From Elymus sibiricus (Eukaryota > Streptophyta > Magnoliopsida > Poales > Poaceae): DNA of 64,000 nt. Positions within the stretch are counted from its first letter, which is position 1, and every line of letters starts with the position of its first letter. Of this stretch, positions 47,280 to 58,085 are shown piece after piece. Both the position numbers and the translations under genes were made by a program. The notes below the pieces were generated by a model. It did no database searches. It saw nothing but the letters and a program-made list of their open reading frames with translations, and had not been told where the DNA came from. The stretch is taken from assembly GCA_039707655.1 (NCBI GenBank), contig CM077676.1, positions 80,709,395 through 80,773,394 of the forward strand. The letters are read 5' to 3'.

Positions 47280-48120
47280 CTCCCCCTCTATGCAGCGGTG
47301 TAAAACCTCTTCTCCCCGCTGTAATCTCTACTTAAACATGGTGCTTAATGCTACATATTATTACCCAATGATGTATGGCCATCCTATGATGTTTGCGTCG
47401 ATTCTTTTTGTCCTATGGGTTGATTGATGATCGTGATTGGTTTGAGTTGTATGTTTTATTTTGGTGTTGTCCTATGGTGCCCTCCGTGTCGTGCAAGCGT
47501 GAGGGATTCCTGCTGTAGGGTGTTGCAATACATTCATAATTCTCCTATGGTGGGCGGATAGAGTGACAGAAGCTTACACCCGAGTAAGGGGGTTGTTGCG
47601 TATGGGAGTAAAGAGGACTTGTTACTTAATGCTATGGTTGGGTTTACCTTAATGATCTTTGGTAGTTGCAGATGCTTGCTAGAGTTCCAATCATAAGTGC
47701 ATATGATCCAAGTACGGAAAGTATGTTAGCTCATGCCTCTCCCTCATATAAAATTGCAATAATGATTACCGGTCTAGTTATCGATTGCCTATGGACAAAT
47801 CTTTCTCTTGTGCTACAGAAACTTTCTACTAAACAATTAGCTTTTATTATCTTGCAATTTACTCGTAGTTTTATTCTCGCAAAGTACTCCTAGTTTTATT
47901 CTTGCAAAGTAGTTATAGCGTTACACCTACAAAGTACTTCTAATTTCATACTTGTTCTAGGTAAAGCGAACATTAAGTGCACGTAGAGTTGTATCGGTGG
48001 ACGATAGAACTTGAAGGGAATATTAATTCTACCTTTAGCTCCTTGTTGGGTTTGACACTCTTATTTATCGAAAAAGCTACAATTGATCCCCTATACTTGT
48101 GGGTTATCAAGACCTTTTTC

Positions 48121-48138
48121 TGGCACCGTTGCCGGGGA
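48121..48138 (+). other. X primer binding site (tRNA-Asp type, one mismatch)
   Basis: TGGCACCGTTGCCGGGGA, eleven bases after the 5' LTR end; the same variant as in P and Y. Confidence 0.82.
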
Positions 48139-48233
48139 GCAATAGCGTGGGGTTGATATTCTCGTGTGTGCTTGTTTGCTTTATCACTAAGTAGTTTTTA
48201 TTTTCTGTTCTAAGTTGTTATCTATCTTTAGTT

Positions 48234-49409
48234 ATGGATATGGAACACGAAATACCAAAAAAAATAGTTGTACTTGCTACTCAAGGAGATGGGGAACCTC
48301 CTAAAACCCTCGACGCTCGTTATGTGAAAAATATTAAACACTACTTTGATAATCCTGAGAAAACCCCATTCAACTTGATAATGGGACACACGTTGGATCA
48401 ACGTGAATACTTTAGGGATTATCGCTTGTCTCAAAAAGGGAAACTCTTATGGGATCAAATTGATTATTTGCAATGGTATGCTTGGAATTTATGCTTGAGA
48501 TATGATTATACTTGTTGCTCTAGGATGAAGGCTCCACACCTTCCCTTTTCATGTGAATTTAATGATAATGAAACCTTGGCTTCTTATGCTAATGGTATAT
48601 ATGATTACTATGATGTGGAACGAATAGAAGAATTTATTGCTTTTAAGGGTGCTTATGTAATTGAATCTTTGTTTGAAAAGTATGAAGATTGTGATGATGC
48701 CGTTTACAGATCTGAAAATTTTTCTATACTTAAATATTGCTATGAGAATTATAAATACAATGCCGATATTGATGAATTTATTGAGAAAGTCTCCGCTGTC
48801 CAAGAAGAGACTAATATTTTGCAGGAATCTATGGAAGAAGAAATTGATGACACTGTGAGCTCATTAGATGAAAAAGATGACGAGAAGAGTAAAGAACAAA
48901 GGGAGGAAGAGCGGATTAGCTACCCGTGCCCACCTTCTAATGAGAGTAACTCTTCAACTCATACATTGTATAATTTCCCTTCGTGCTTACCAAAGGATGA
49001 ATGCTATGATAATTGCTATGATCCCCTGGATTCGTTTGAAATATCCCTTTTTGATAAAATTGATGCTTGCTATGCTTGTGGCCATGACGCCGATGAACTT
49101 GCTATAGTTCCTTATGTTAAGAATGAAATTGTTGCTATTTCACCCACACATGATAGTCCTATTATCTTTTTGAATTCTCCCAACTACACTATATCGGAGA
49201 AGTTTGCGCTTATTAAGGATTATATTGATGGATTGCGTTTTACTATTACACATGATGATTTTGATGAGTATAATATGCATGTGCTTGCTGCTCCTACTTG
49301 CAATTATTATGAGAGAGGAACTACATCTCCGCCTCTCTATGTTTCCAAAGCGATAAAATTGCAAGAAACTGTTTATACTATGCATTGGCCTTTACTTGAT
49401 GTGCATTAA
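48234..49409 (+). CDS. X acidic retrotransposon ORF, intact, unknown function
   Basis: An uninterrupted frame of 391 residues from MDMEHEIPKKIVVLATQGDG to PLLDVH, about 95 bp after the primer site, where gag would be expected. The middle (about 190-225) is a Glu/Lys/Asp-rich stretch that may be coiled or disordered. Many Cys and Tyr residues are scattered (CYACGHDADELA) but form no CCHC knuckle. Near the C-terminus CNYYERG followed by PLYV and IKL matches the NYYERG...PLYV...LKL block of the ORFs in P and Y, so the three are probably homologous. No protease, RT or integrase. The intact frame in an old nested copy suggests selection before insertion. It could be a divergent Gag; unproven. Confidence 0.6.
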   Translation: MDMEHEIPKKIVVLATQGDGEPPKTLDARYVKNIKHYFDNPEKTPFNLIMGHTLDQREYFRDYRLSQKGKLLWDQIDYLQWYAWNLCLRYDYTCCSRMKAPHLPFSCEFNDNETLASYANGIYDYYDVERIEEFIAFKGAYVIESLFEKYEDCDDAVYRSENFSILKYCYENYKYNADIDEFIEKVSAVQEETNILQESMEEEIDDTVSSLDEKDDEKSKEQREEERISYPCPPSNESNSSTHTLYNFPSCLPKDECYDNCYDPLDSFEISLFDKIDACYACGHDADELAIVPYVKNEIVAISPTHDSPIIFLNSPNYTISEKFALIKDYIDGLRFTITHDDFDEYNMHVLAAPTCNYYERGTTSPPLYVSKAIKLQETVYTMHWPLLDVH

Positions 49410-50381
49410 TTGTTCTTTTATGACATGCTGATGCATAGAAAGAGAGTTATACTTCGTCATTGCATGATATATGTTGCTTGGTGCTCACTACTAAATTACA
49501 AATCATTGTTAATTAAAATTGGCTTTGATATACCTTGGGATCCGGGTGGATCGATTACTTGAGCACTTTATGCCTAGCTTAATGGCTTTAAAGAAAGCGC
49601 TGCCAGGGAGACAACCCGGAAGTTTTAGAGAGTCATTTATTTCTGTTGTGTGCTTTTAAAAAGTTTAAAAACAAAAAATATATAGAGGGGAACCTAAAAC
49701 TTTTACAAAAAGAAAAGTGAAAGTGAGACAGATGAGCAATGTGGAAGTGGGGGCTAGCCTTGAACTTTGTTCATGCCCATGAAAACTTTGTGAATCTTGA
49801 TTACAGAAACTTTACAACAAAAATAATTATCCCCTTGTACAAATTCATTGTATTATAAAAATAATGTGCCAAGATTTACCATTAGGATGTTTAAATTGCT
49901 TGTTTGGTATGTGCAGTGCAAAAATAGAAACTTTTGTTGTAGTGCTTGAATTTTTTTATTTTACTGGAACGTGAAAAAATTCTGAAATTTTTACACAGTA
50001 CTGCTATGCAAATTGTTTATTTTGTCCTAATTTTTCAGAATTGTTTGAGTTACAAAAGTATATGCACCATCTGCATCTTTATAGACTGTCCTGTTTTCAC
50101 AGATTGCTGTTATAGTTTCGTTATTTGCGTATGTTTGAAATCTTTTTGAGCCCCATTGACTTGGGAGCCATAGAATTGTGATAGCATACAGTGGGTAATG
50201 TTTTATTATAATTATACAATAATGTTAGAGCAGGACATGATGGGATTTGATGTTATATGTACTAACCCTTCTAATAAAAAGTTCGGTTAAGTTTTGTGTG
50301 GATGAAGTATTCGAAGATCGAGGAGGTATTGATATGAGAAGAATGAGGTGAGGCAAGAGCTCAAGCTTGGGGATGCCCAAG
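49410..50381 (+). repeat. X internal non-coding region, left of V
   Basis: AT-rich, no gene. It contains segments similar to P's 9300-9800 (for example TGAAATTTTTACACAGTA) and ends at the first hairpin of the conserved pair (14-mer at 50363-50376), which is split by V. Confidence 0.7.
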
Positions 50382-50829
50382 TGACAGTGTCCTGGACTAG
50401 GGGGTACTCATCACGTCGTCTCCCGACCAGGTGGATCGGGCCGAGGACCCCCATGGCGGTTCACTCATGGGCCACTTCGGGCAGCCCATGACGCATACAA
50501 GGAAGATTCCACAAGACTTGGTGATCAAGACAAGGACTCCTCTCCACCGATGTAGCCGACTAGGACTCTTGTTATCCTAGGCCCCTGGTGCATATATAAA
50601 CCGAGGCCAGGCTAGTCGATAGATCAACTCATATTCATTAGAACAATCTCGTGGTAGATACATGTACTCTGTACTACACCACATATGAATACAATCAAAA
50701 GCAGGACGTAGGGTATTATCTCTTCGAGAGAGCCCGAACCTGGGTAAAATCCTGTGTCCGTGTTACCATCGCTCCAAGACGCCTAGCTTAGGACCCCTAC
50801 TACGAGATATGCCAGATTTAGAACCGACA
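50382..50829 (+). repeat. V 5' LTR
   Basis: Contains a TATA-like CATATATAAACC near 50591. Followed by CTGGTGCTTTCATTG, the likely primer site; the tRNA is not identified. Confidence 0.92.
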
Positions 50830-53800
50830 CTGGTGCTTTCATTGTGAGCCTGCTGTCAGTCGCCGCGCTGCGATGGGAATTCAGATCGTCTCCGGCGCGA
50901 TCTACGCATCGGAACCGAGTATTATTGTCGATGTCGGCATCTTCGTTGCCGGCTCGACTGGTCACCTCGGCTGGACCAAGGACTGCGCTCCGCGTCGGAT
51001 CATCAAGATCGGACGAATACTTTCATCATCATCAACTCCGATCTCTATCAAGATCATGGGGGAATCATCCATGGAGCTCAGGGGCTCAAGGTCAACATTG
51101 CCCTCGGGAGACCGTGCAGTTTTTCTGGACAGCGGGTTCGCGTTCACCGTCACCACCTCCTCGAGCGTCGTTTTGACGAATCCTTTGGTGGAATTGTGCG
51201 TAATTGAGTCTATAATGACCCCGTAAAATTTCGTCGTATTCCGATGGAGGAAACTCCGGCGATCTACGATATACCGGAGCCCTGTCAAAGCTGGACGTGA
51301 ATCTGGACGAGTTTAGGGCGAGGAGTCCAGCCTCCAGCTCGGACATCCTTTGAAAGATCCAACCGTTGATCGGCTTGGTAATTCCTATATCTACCATCCC
51401 TCAAACTTTCAGCTCGATCCGACCGTTCAAACTCCGGGAACAGCCCGAGGAGTGCATCAATTTTCGGATCTGTTTCCTGCGCAAAAACGAATCCGACCCG
51501 AATTCATCTTTCTTCATGAACGGGATATTGGTCATCCTTTTTGAAGGATTTTTTTCTAGGGTATTGTGTGTTGTTCTCAAACACGTGGCTACAAATTATG
51601 AGTCTTTTCCGAGGCGATCTTAACCATCGCGCTGATGTCAAATCGGCCCGACACGTTGCTCCACGGCTACCGACCTGCGCCAGCATCAACTGCGCCGTCG
51701 CTCCATCGAGCCGACGACAAACCACCTCAGATCACCACCTCGGCGAGCCAACCAAGAGTTCGGCATCGTGAAGGACAAATAATCATCAAGACAAGATCGT
51801 CGCCCTATGGATTGTACGGGTCGGGCGCGCCAGCACCGCCGCCGATCACTTCTCAAGCCGGCATTGACCGCGTCACAAGTTCCGACCTGCGTCGGCATCG
51901 CCGCACCATTGCTTTTTCAAGCCGATACCCACCACGCCGACCTACTTCGACACCTCGGCCGGCATGGGGTTGCAACGTCACCTTACCGACCTGCTCCGTC
52001 ACCTCGGCTAGACCGGGGGCTTCGCCATCTCTTCATCAACCTACTTTGGGGACTTCGGCGTCACCAGCCGATCAGCTTCGTCACCTCGGCTGGACCAGGG
52101 GCTTCGCCTCACCACGTCGACCGCGCTACGTCACCACTTCATCAAGCCGAGCTCTTTGCTCGGGCACCTCGGGACCGGCTTGGGGGCTGGGACCTCGACC
52201 CGCTGCAAGCTCGGCCCGCGTCATCAACACCGAGCACATTAACCAGCTAAGTCGCTTTCATGCTCAACTTTTTTCAATTTTTAATTTTTTGTTCGGTTCG
52301 ACGAAGCATTATATTTGTGTTAAACAAAAAAGTTGTTAGTTAAACACTTAATTTGTTAAAAACGTTATTTGTTAAAAACGCTTCTTTTACCCAAGTTAAC
52401 TGGGGGCTCTTAAATTTGTACGAGTCATTTTATAATAAGTGTTTTCTTCTAAGTCGTTGCAAAGTCTTTGTATACCACTCCTTTCTCAACACGAGTGTGT
52501 GGTCAATAGCCGGATAGCCTGGTTTCTCTCTAAAGCCGCTCGAGTTTGGTTCGCTAAACTGGCCTGAGAAGCACTCCGCCTTCGGGAATAGGAGGTTGAA
52601 GCCGAAGACTGAGCCGCTTGAAGTCTTGAGATCGGATGTGTCATGTTAAAGCACGACGGAAGCACAAACTAATTTTAAGACCACTTTTCGGATTGGCACC
52701 TAAAAACTTGATTTAGTTCGGACGTCAAGTTTTTACATAAGTTTTTTGGCTTTTCGAGCTTATGGCACTTTAAAGCTATTTGTATATTTTTATTTCAGGA
52801 GGTGGGACATCCTCATGACCGAGGTGCCCTACGTAATAATTCAGCTCGGGAGATCTTTTCCGACCCGCGGCTCGGCATCTTTCCTGCCGACCTACACCTC
52901 GGCGTTGGCGAAATGAACATGACATCTGGACTAATTCCCGAGGAGATTCGATCCTCAGGTTGGTCGGACGCACCCAACCTGAGTCTCGGGGGATACTGTG
53001 TGTCTCCAGCATAACTCTCGCAGTACAACGTCGAATGCCTTTAAAGCATCGGCAATATCAACGGGGGGCTGCGACTAGAGCCGAACCCACCAAAAGCCAA
53101 GGTACTCCGAGAAGTCCTCGGCAAAACGTTCTCGGATATTGTTTTATATGCATCAGTTTTGAATTGTGTCTTCGGTCAATAGTTGGGTTGCCCGGCTCCT
53201 GTGCTTGCCTCCTACGTTCCGCTTTGTTCGGCTAGGTGTGCAAAAGGAGAACCACTGCGATTGTACTTCCGATTTAACTGGTCAAGTACCTCAGTGGACA
53301 AAGCCGAAAACTGACTGTCACAATGAGCGCAAACTGGTCAGCGATCGGATGACTGTGTCAAACTATAGATCGATAGAGGTTACCCCGTGGGCCTTTCATA
53401 AAATTGGCCGAAGTGTTAATGGCTTGACCTCGGCTGACGCCGAACACTAACCGGGGGCTAGTAACTGGCCTCCCAACTTTAAGCTCATGTGACTAAGTGA
53501 AAGTTATAAAGCCTGGATATCTGATTGCCTCATTTCCGCTAACACAACCGCCTCAGGGCACCGAGATGTCGGCTAAGGGTTGTCTTGTTACTACGGAAAC
53601 ACCCTGCGTAGCATCTACAAAGGGGTAGAAGCCGACGATGGGCCACTCTCAAATGATAAACGGTCACAAAGGAGTCAAAATAGCATATAGCATAAAAGCG
53701 TTTGTATTCAATATACGAGTGCTGCCTTCCGTAATCATCGTTATAAAGCCATAAATATGCATCAATTTGACTTAATATTTTGGCCAAGCTGGGTTGCCTG

Positions 53801-55389
53801 GCTCCTGTGCTTACCCCCTATGTTCCCGATTGTTCGGCTAGGGGGTAAAGGGAGCACCTCTGTGATTGTTACTTCCGGGTCATCCAGGCTAGTACCTCAG
53901 ACTGGGTGAAGCCGAAAGCTAGCCATCTTAAGAATATAATTGGTCGGCAACGACGGAAGTGAAAATTTTGGTTCATTAAAGACCACAGAGTTCGGGAACT
54001 TTTCCCAAACTAAATCCTCAATATTTTTCTCCCACATTGATCGGAGTTGAGGTTTCACAATCATGGTCAACATGATAGCCTGGGAAAAGGAACCTATAAA
54101 GGAACTATTTTTCCTAGAAGATGTTTCTTACGTTAAATAGTAATATAACATATCTCTCCGCGTACCTTTGTTTATAAAACTGTATGGCCGGATTGCCTTG
54201 TTTTCCGTAAATCTTTGCCCTTATAAAGGCTTTATAAAGTAGGAAAACACTCCTTGGCTACTGGCCGAGGAGGTTGAAGCCGATGGTCGGTCAACAAAGT
54301 TTTGTACAATGCGGATCCGAGCGTTAATGATGTAAAGTACTTGGATACATAGAATCATTACACATAAACTGTGATTAAAATCAATTTACTCCGGATATCG
54401 ATCCTTAATTCGGCCACCCTTGCCCAAATTAAGGCTCAGGGGCTACTGGGCTTCGCACCTCTCACTTAAAAGCCATTAACGGGTTACATCGATCCCCTGA
54501 TCTGGTGTTGCCACCCGACCAGTGGCTCAGGGGCTACTGCATTGATGATTCAATGCAGACAATTTACAAAGTGCAAAACAGTTTCCGAGGAGATTACGAT
54601 TCTCAGGCTGGTCAGCCGCACCCGACCTGAGTCTCGAGGACTATGCACACCGCATTTCCATTCCTAAGTATGCTGCCGAGCTACGAGTTGATCCTCAGGC
54701 CGATTTCGTGAATCGATCTGAGTCTCATGGGCTACTGGGATCAGCGGTTTTATGTTTTCCTTCAGGTGCATCTCGGATTTTTGGCCGACACACACCTTGA
54801 GGGCTACTGGCTATATATCTCGGCAGAGAATAAATTGCACCAATTGAAAAAAAATCCGCAAAAATCAGCCCACGGCCGAAGTGGTGCACCACCTCGGAAG
54901 CAGTCCGGCATAGAGCTCGGATGCAAGTGGCTGGCTCCCTAGAGGACATTTCCGGCATTAAGCTCGGCTGAACTCCTTCAACTTTTTTAAAACCGAGGTA
55001 ATCCATGACACCTCGGATGCAGACCGTCGTTGGAGCTCGGCTGCAAAAAGACACCTTAGATGCAGACCGGCGTCGGAGCTCGGCTACAAAAAGACACCTC
55101 AGATGCAGCCCGACATTGGAGCTCGGCTGCAAGAGGACACCGCCACCCGGGAAAAACTTCGAACCCGAGGTGTGGCGTAAAAAATAACAAGGCATTGATA
55201 AAGGCCAAGAACCTAAAGGGGCTCCTCGGATGCCCGACGTGTCAACTCTTCGGATACACCTCGGCGATCCTCGAGATCGGAGATGAGAATATTTGTTGAA
55301 CCAGTTTTCAAGACTAACGACCAAAGACGAAGAACAATTCAGAAGAACCGAGGAGCGTCCCCAACTTGAAGACCGGTTCAGGGGGCTAC
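50830..55389 (+). repeat. V internal non-coding region
   Basis: Rich in CTCGG and GCCGA words. At 51850-52200 CACCTCGGCTGGACC-like units recur. A longer module recurs at about 53170-53290 and 53785-53900 (GGGTTGCC(C/T)GGCTCCTGTG, then GTTCGGCTAGG). Another, GCCTGG or a similar start followed by CACTCC and AGGAGGTTGAAGCCGA, occurs near 52500-52600 and 54185-54285. The 3' end carries the phrase GGGGCTACTG repeatedly and a PPT-like TTCAGGGGGCTAC. Open frames here have no recognisable domain. Confidence 0.65.
55007..55135 (+). repeat. 43-bp tandem repeat in V (3 copies)
   Basis: GACACC followed by GATGCAG and GAGCTCGGCT recurs at 55007, 55050 and 55093, a constant 43-bp period, and a further GACAC starts at 55136. 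Confidence 0.8.
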
Positions 55390-55836
55390 TGACGGTGTCC
55401 TGGACTAGGGGTACTCATCACGTCGTCTCCCGACCAGGTGGATCGGGCCGAGGACCCCCATGGCGGTTCACTCATGGGCCACTTCGGGCAGCCCATGACG
55501 CATACAAGGAAGATTCCACAAGACTTGGTGATCAAGACAAGGACTCCTCTCCACCGACGTAGCCGACTAGGACTCTTGTTATCCTAGGCCCCTGGTGCAT
55601 ATATAAACCGAGGCCAGGCTAGTCGATAGATCAACTCATATTCATTAGAACAATCTCGTGGTAGATACATGTACTCTGTACTACACCCCATATGAATACA
55701 ATCAAAAGTAGGATGTAGGGTATTATCTCTTCGAGAGAGCCCGAACCTGGGTAAAATCCTGTGTCCGTGTTACCATCGCTCCAAGACGCCTAGCTTAGGA
55801 CCCCTACTACGAGATATGCCGAATTTAGAACCGACA
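55390..55836 (+). repeat. V 3' LTR
   Basis: Starts TGACGGTGTCCTGG, ends GAACCGACA; near-identical to the 5' LTR. Confidence 0.92.
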
Positions 55837-55841
55837 CCAAG

Positions 55842-58085
55842 GCACCCCAAGTAAATATTCAAGAAGACTCAAGCGTCTAAGCTTGGGGATGCCCCGGAAG
55901 GCATCCCATCTTTATTCGACAATTATCGGTATGTCTCGGTTTTTGTTTTGTTCACATGATATGCGTAAATTCTTGGAGCGTCTTTTGTGTTTATTTTTCC
56001 CTTTTCTTTTATGCACCATGCTGGTATGAGATAGTCCTTGGTTGATTTATAGAATGCTCTTTGCACTTCACTTATATCTTTTGAGTATGGCTTTATAGAA
56101 TGCTTCATGTGCTTCGCTTATATCATTTGAAGTTTGGATGCATGTTTCTCTACACCTAGAAAACCGTTATTTATAGAATGCTCTTTTGCTTCACTTATAT
56201 TTATTAGAGCATGGTCTTTTGTAGAAAGAATTAAACTCTCTTGCTTCACTTATATCTATTTAGAGAGTCAACAGGAATTGGTCATTCACATGGTTAGTCA
56301 TAAAATCCTACATAAAACTTGTAGATCACTGAATATGATATGTTTGATTCCTTGCAATAGTTTTGCGATATAGAGATGGTAATATGTGGGAGGTACTAGT
56401 GAATGATTGTGGTTTAGTAGGAATATTGGTGTTAAGGTTTGTGATTCCCGAAGCATGCATGTATAGTCTCTCGTTATGCTAAGAAGTTGGAGCATGATTT
56501 ATTATTGATTGTGTTCCTTTGCGTGGAGGTCGGGGCGCGCGATGGTTAACTCCTACCAACCTCCCCTCTAGGGGCATGCATAGTAGTACTTTGCTTCGAG
56601 GGCTAATAAACTTTCGCAATAAGTATGTGAGTTCTTTATGACTAATGTGAGTCCATGGATTATACGCACTCTCACCTTTCCGCAATTTGCTAGCCTCTTC
56701 GGTACCGTGCATTGCCCTTTCTCACCTCGAAAGTCGGTGCAAACTTCGCCGGTGCATCCAAACCCCGTGATATGATACGATCTATCACACATAAGCCTCC
56801 TTATATCTTCCTCAAAACAGCCACCATACCTACCTATTATGGCATTTCCATAGCCATTCCGAGATATATTGCCATGCAACTTCCATCATCATCATATACA
56901 TGACTTGAGCATTCATTGTCATATTACTTTGCATGATCGTAAGATAGCTAGCATGATATTTTCATGGCTTGTCCATTTTTTGATATCTTTGTTACGCTAG
57001 ATCATTGCACATCCTGGTACACCGCCAGAGGCATTCATATAGAGTCATATTTTGTTCTAGTATCGAGTTGTAATTTTGAGTTGTAAGTAAATAGAAGTGT
57101 GATGATCATCATATCCATTATTAAAGCATTGTCCCAGTGAGGAAAGGATGATGGAGACCATGATTCCCCCACAAGTCGGGATGAGACTCCGGACGAAAAA
57201 AAAAAAGAGAAAAGAAAAGAAAAAGAGGCCAAAAAGAGCCCAACAAAAAAAAGGAAAAAAAGAGAAAACAAAAAAAATTGAAATGAGAGAAAAAGAGAGA
57301 AGGGGCAATGTTACTATCCTTTTACCACACTTGTGCTTCAGAGTAGCACCATGTTTTTCATATAGAGAGTCTCCTATGTTGTCACTTTCATATACTAGTG
57401 GGAATTTTTCATTATAGAACTTGGCTTGTATATTCCGATGATGGGCTTCCTCAAATGCCCGAAGTCTTCTAGAGCAAGCAAGTTGGATGCACACCCACTT
57501 AGTTTTATTTTTGAGCTTTCATACACTTATAGCTCTTAGTGCATCCGTTGCATGGCAATCCCTACTCCTCGTATTGACATCAATTGATGGGCATCTCCAT
57601 AGCCCGTTGATTAGCCGCGTCGATGCGAGACTTTCTTCCTTTTTTGTCTTCTCCATATTAATCTCTACCACTGCATTCTATTCCACCCATAGTGCTATAT
57701 CCATGGCTTGCGCTCATGTATTGCGTGGGGGTTGAAAAAGTTGAAGCGCGTTAAAAAGTATGAACCAATTGCTTGGCTGACACCGGGGTAGTACATGATT
57801 TATATTTTGTGTTAAGAAGATGGAGCATGACAAGACTATATGATTTTGTAGGGATAGCGTTCTTTAGCATTTTTATTCTGAAAGGCATGATTGTTTGTTG
57901 GGATGACTGAGTATTGATGTCTTTATATCAAATTATAGACTATTGCTTTGAATCACTCGTGTCTTAATATTCATGCCATGATTAGATTATATGATCAAGA
58001 TTATGCTAGGTAGCATTCCACATCAAAAATTATCTTTTTATCATTTACCTACTCGGGGACGAGCAGGAATTAAGCTTGGGGATGC
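55842..58085 (+). repeat. X internal non-coding region, right of V
   Basis: Begins with the rest of the split hairpin and a perfect second hairpin (GGGATGCC 55886-55893 with GGCATCCC 55900-55907). The region is mostly AT-rich with no credible gene. A purine-only-like A/G tract lies at about 57188-57304. It ends GACGAGCAGGAATT followed by the 14-mer (58072-58085), at the PPT position. Confidence 0.7.
57188..57304 (+). repeat. Purine-rich low-complexity tract
   Basis: Long runs of A with interspersed G (AAAAAAAAAAAGAGAAAAG) and few pyrimidines. The Lys-rich and Phe-rich open frames over it come from composition alone. Confidence 0.85.

Larger units (their letters stand above)
46911..48109 (+). 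repeat. X 5' LTR, right part
   Basis: Continues X's LTR after Y and matches 58682-59612, apart from the 264-bp Cassandra insertion at 47016. Ends TGTGGGTTATCA. Confidence 0.9.
50382..55836 (+). mobile_element. Element V: short-LTR, non-coding (LARD-like) retrotransposon in X
   Basis: LTRs of 448 and 447 bp begin TGAC(A/G)GTGTCCTGG and end GAACCGACA, with perfect CCAAG duplications (50377-50381 and 55837-55841). By hand the LTRs differ by seven substitutions and one single-base indel. The 4.56 kb internal part has no gag or pol motif and consists largely of degenerate repeats. Confidence 0.93.

Noticed and set aside
51635..52339. 234-residue ORF in V
   Set aside because: No domain, Pro/Ser/Arg-rich in several frames, generated by repeated CTCGG/CACC words in a non-coding element.
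57057..57494. Phe-rich minus-strand ORF (145 residues) and Lys-rich plus-strand ORF
   Set aside because: Both come from the purine-rich low-complexity tract in X's internal region.
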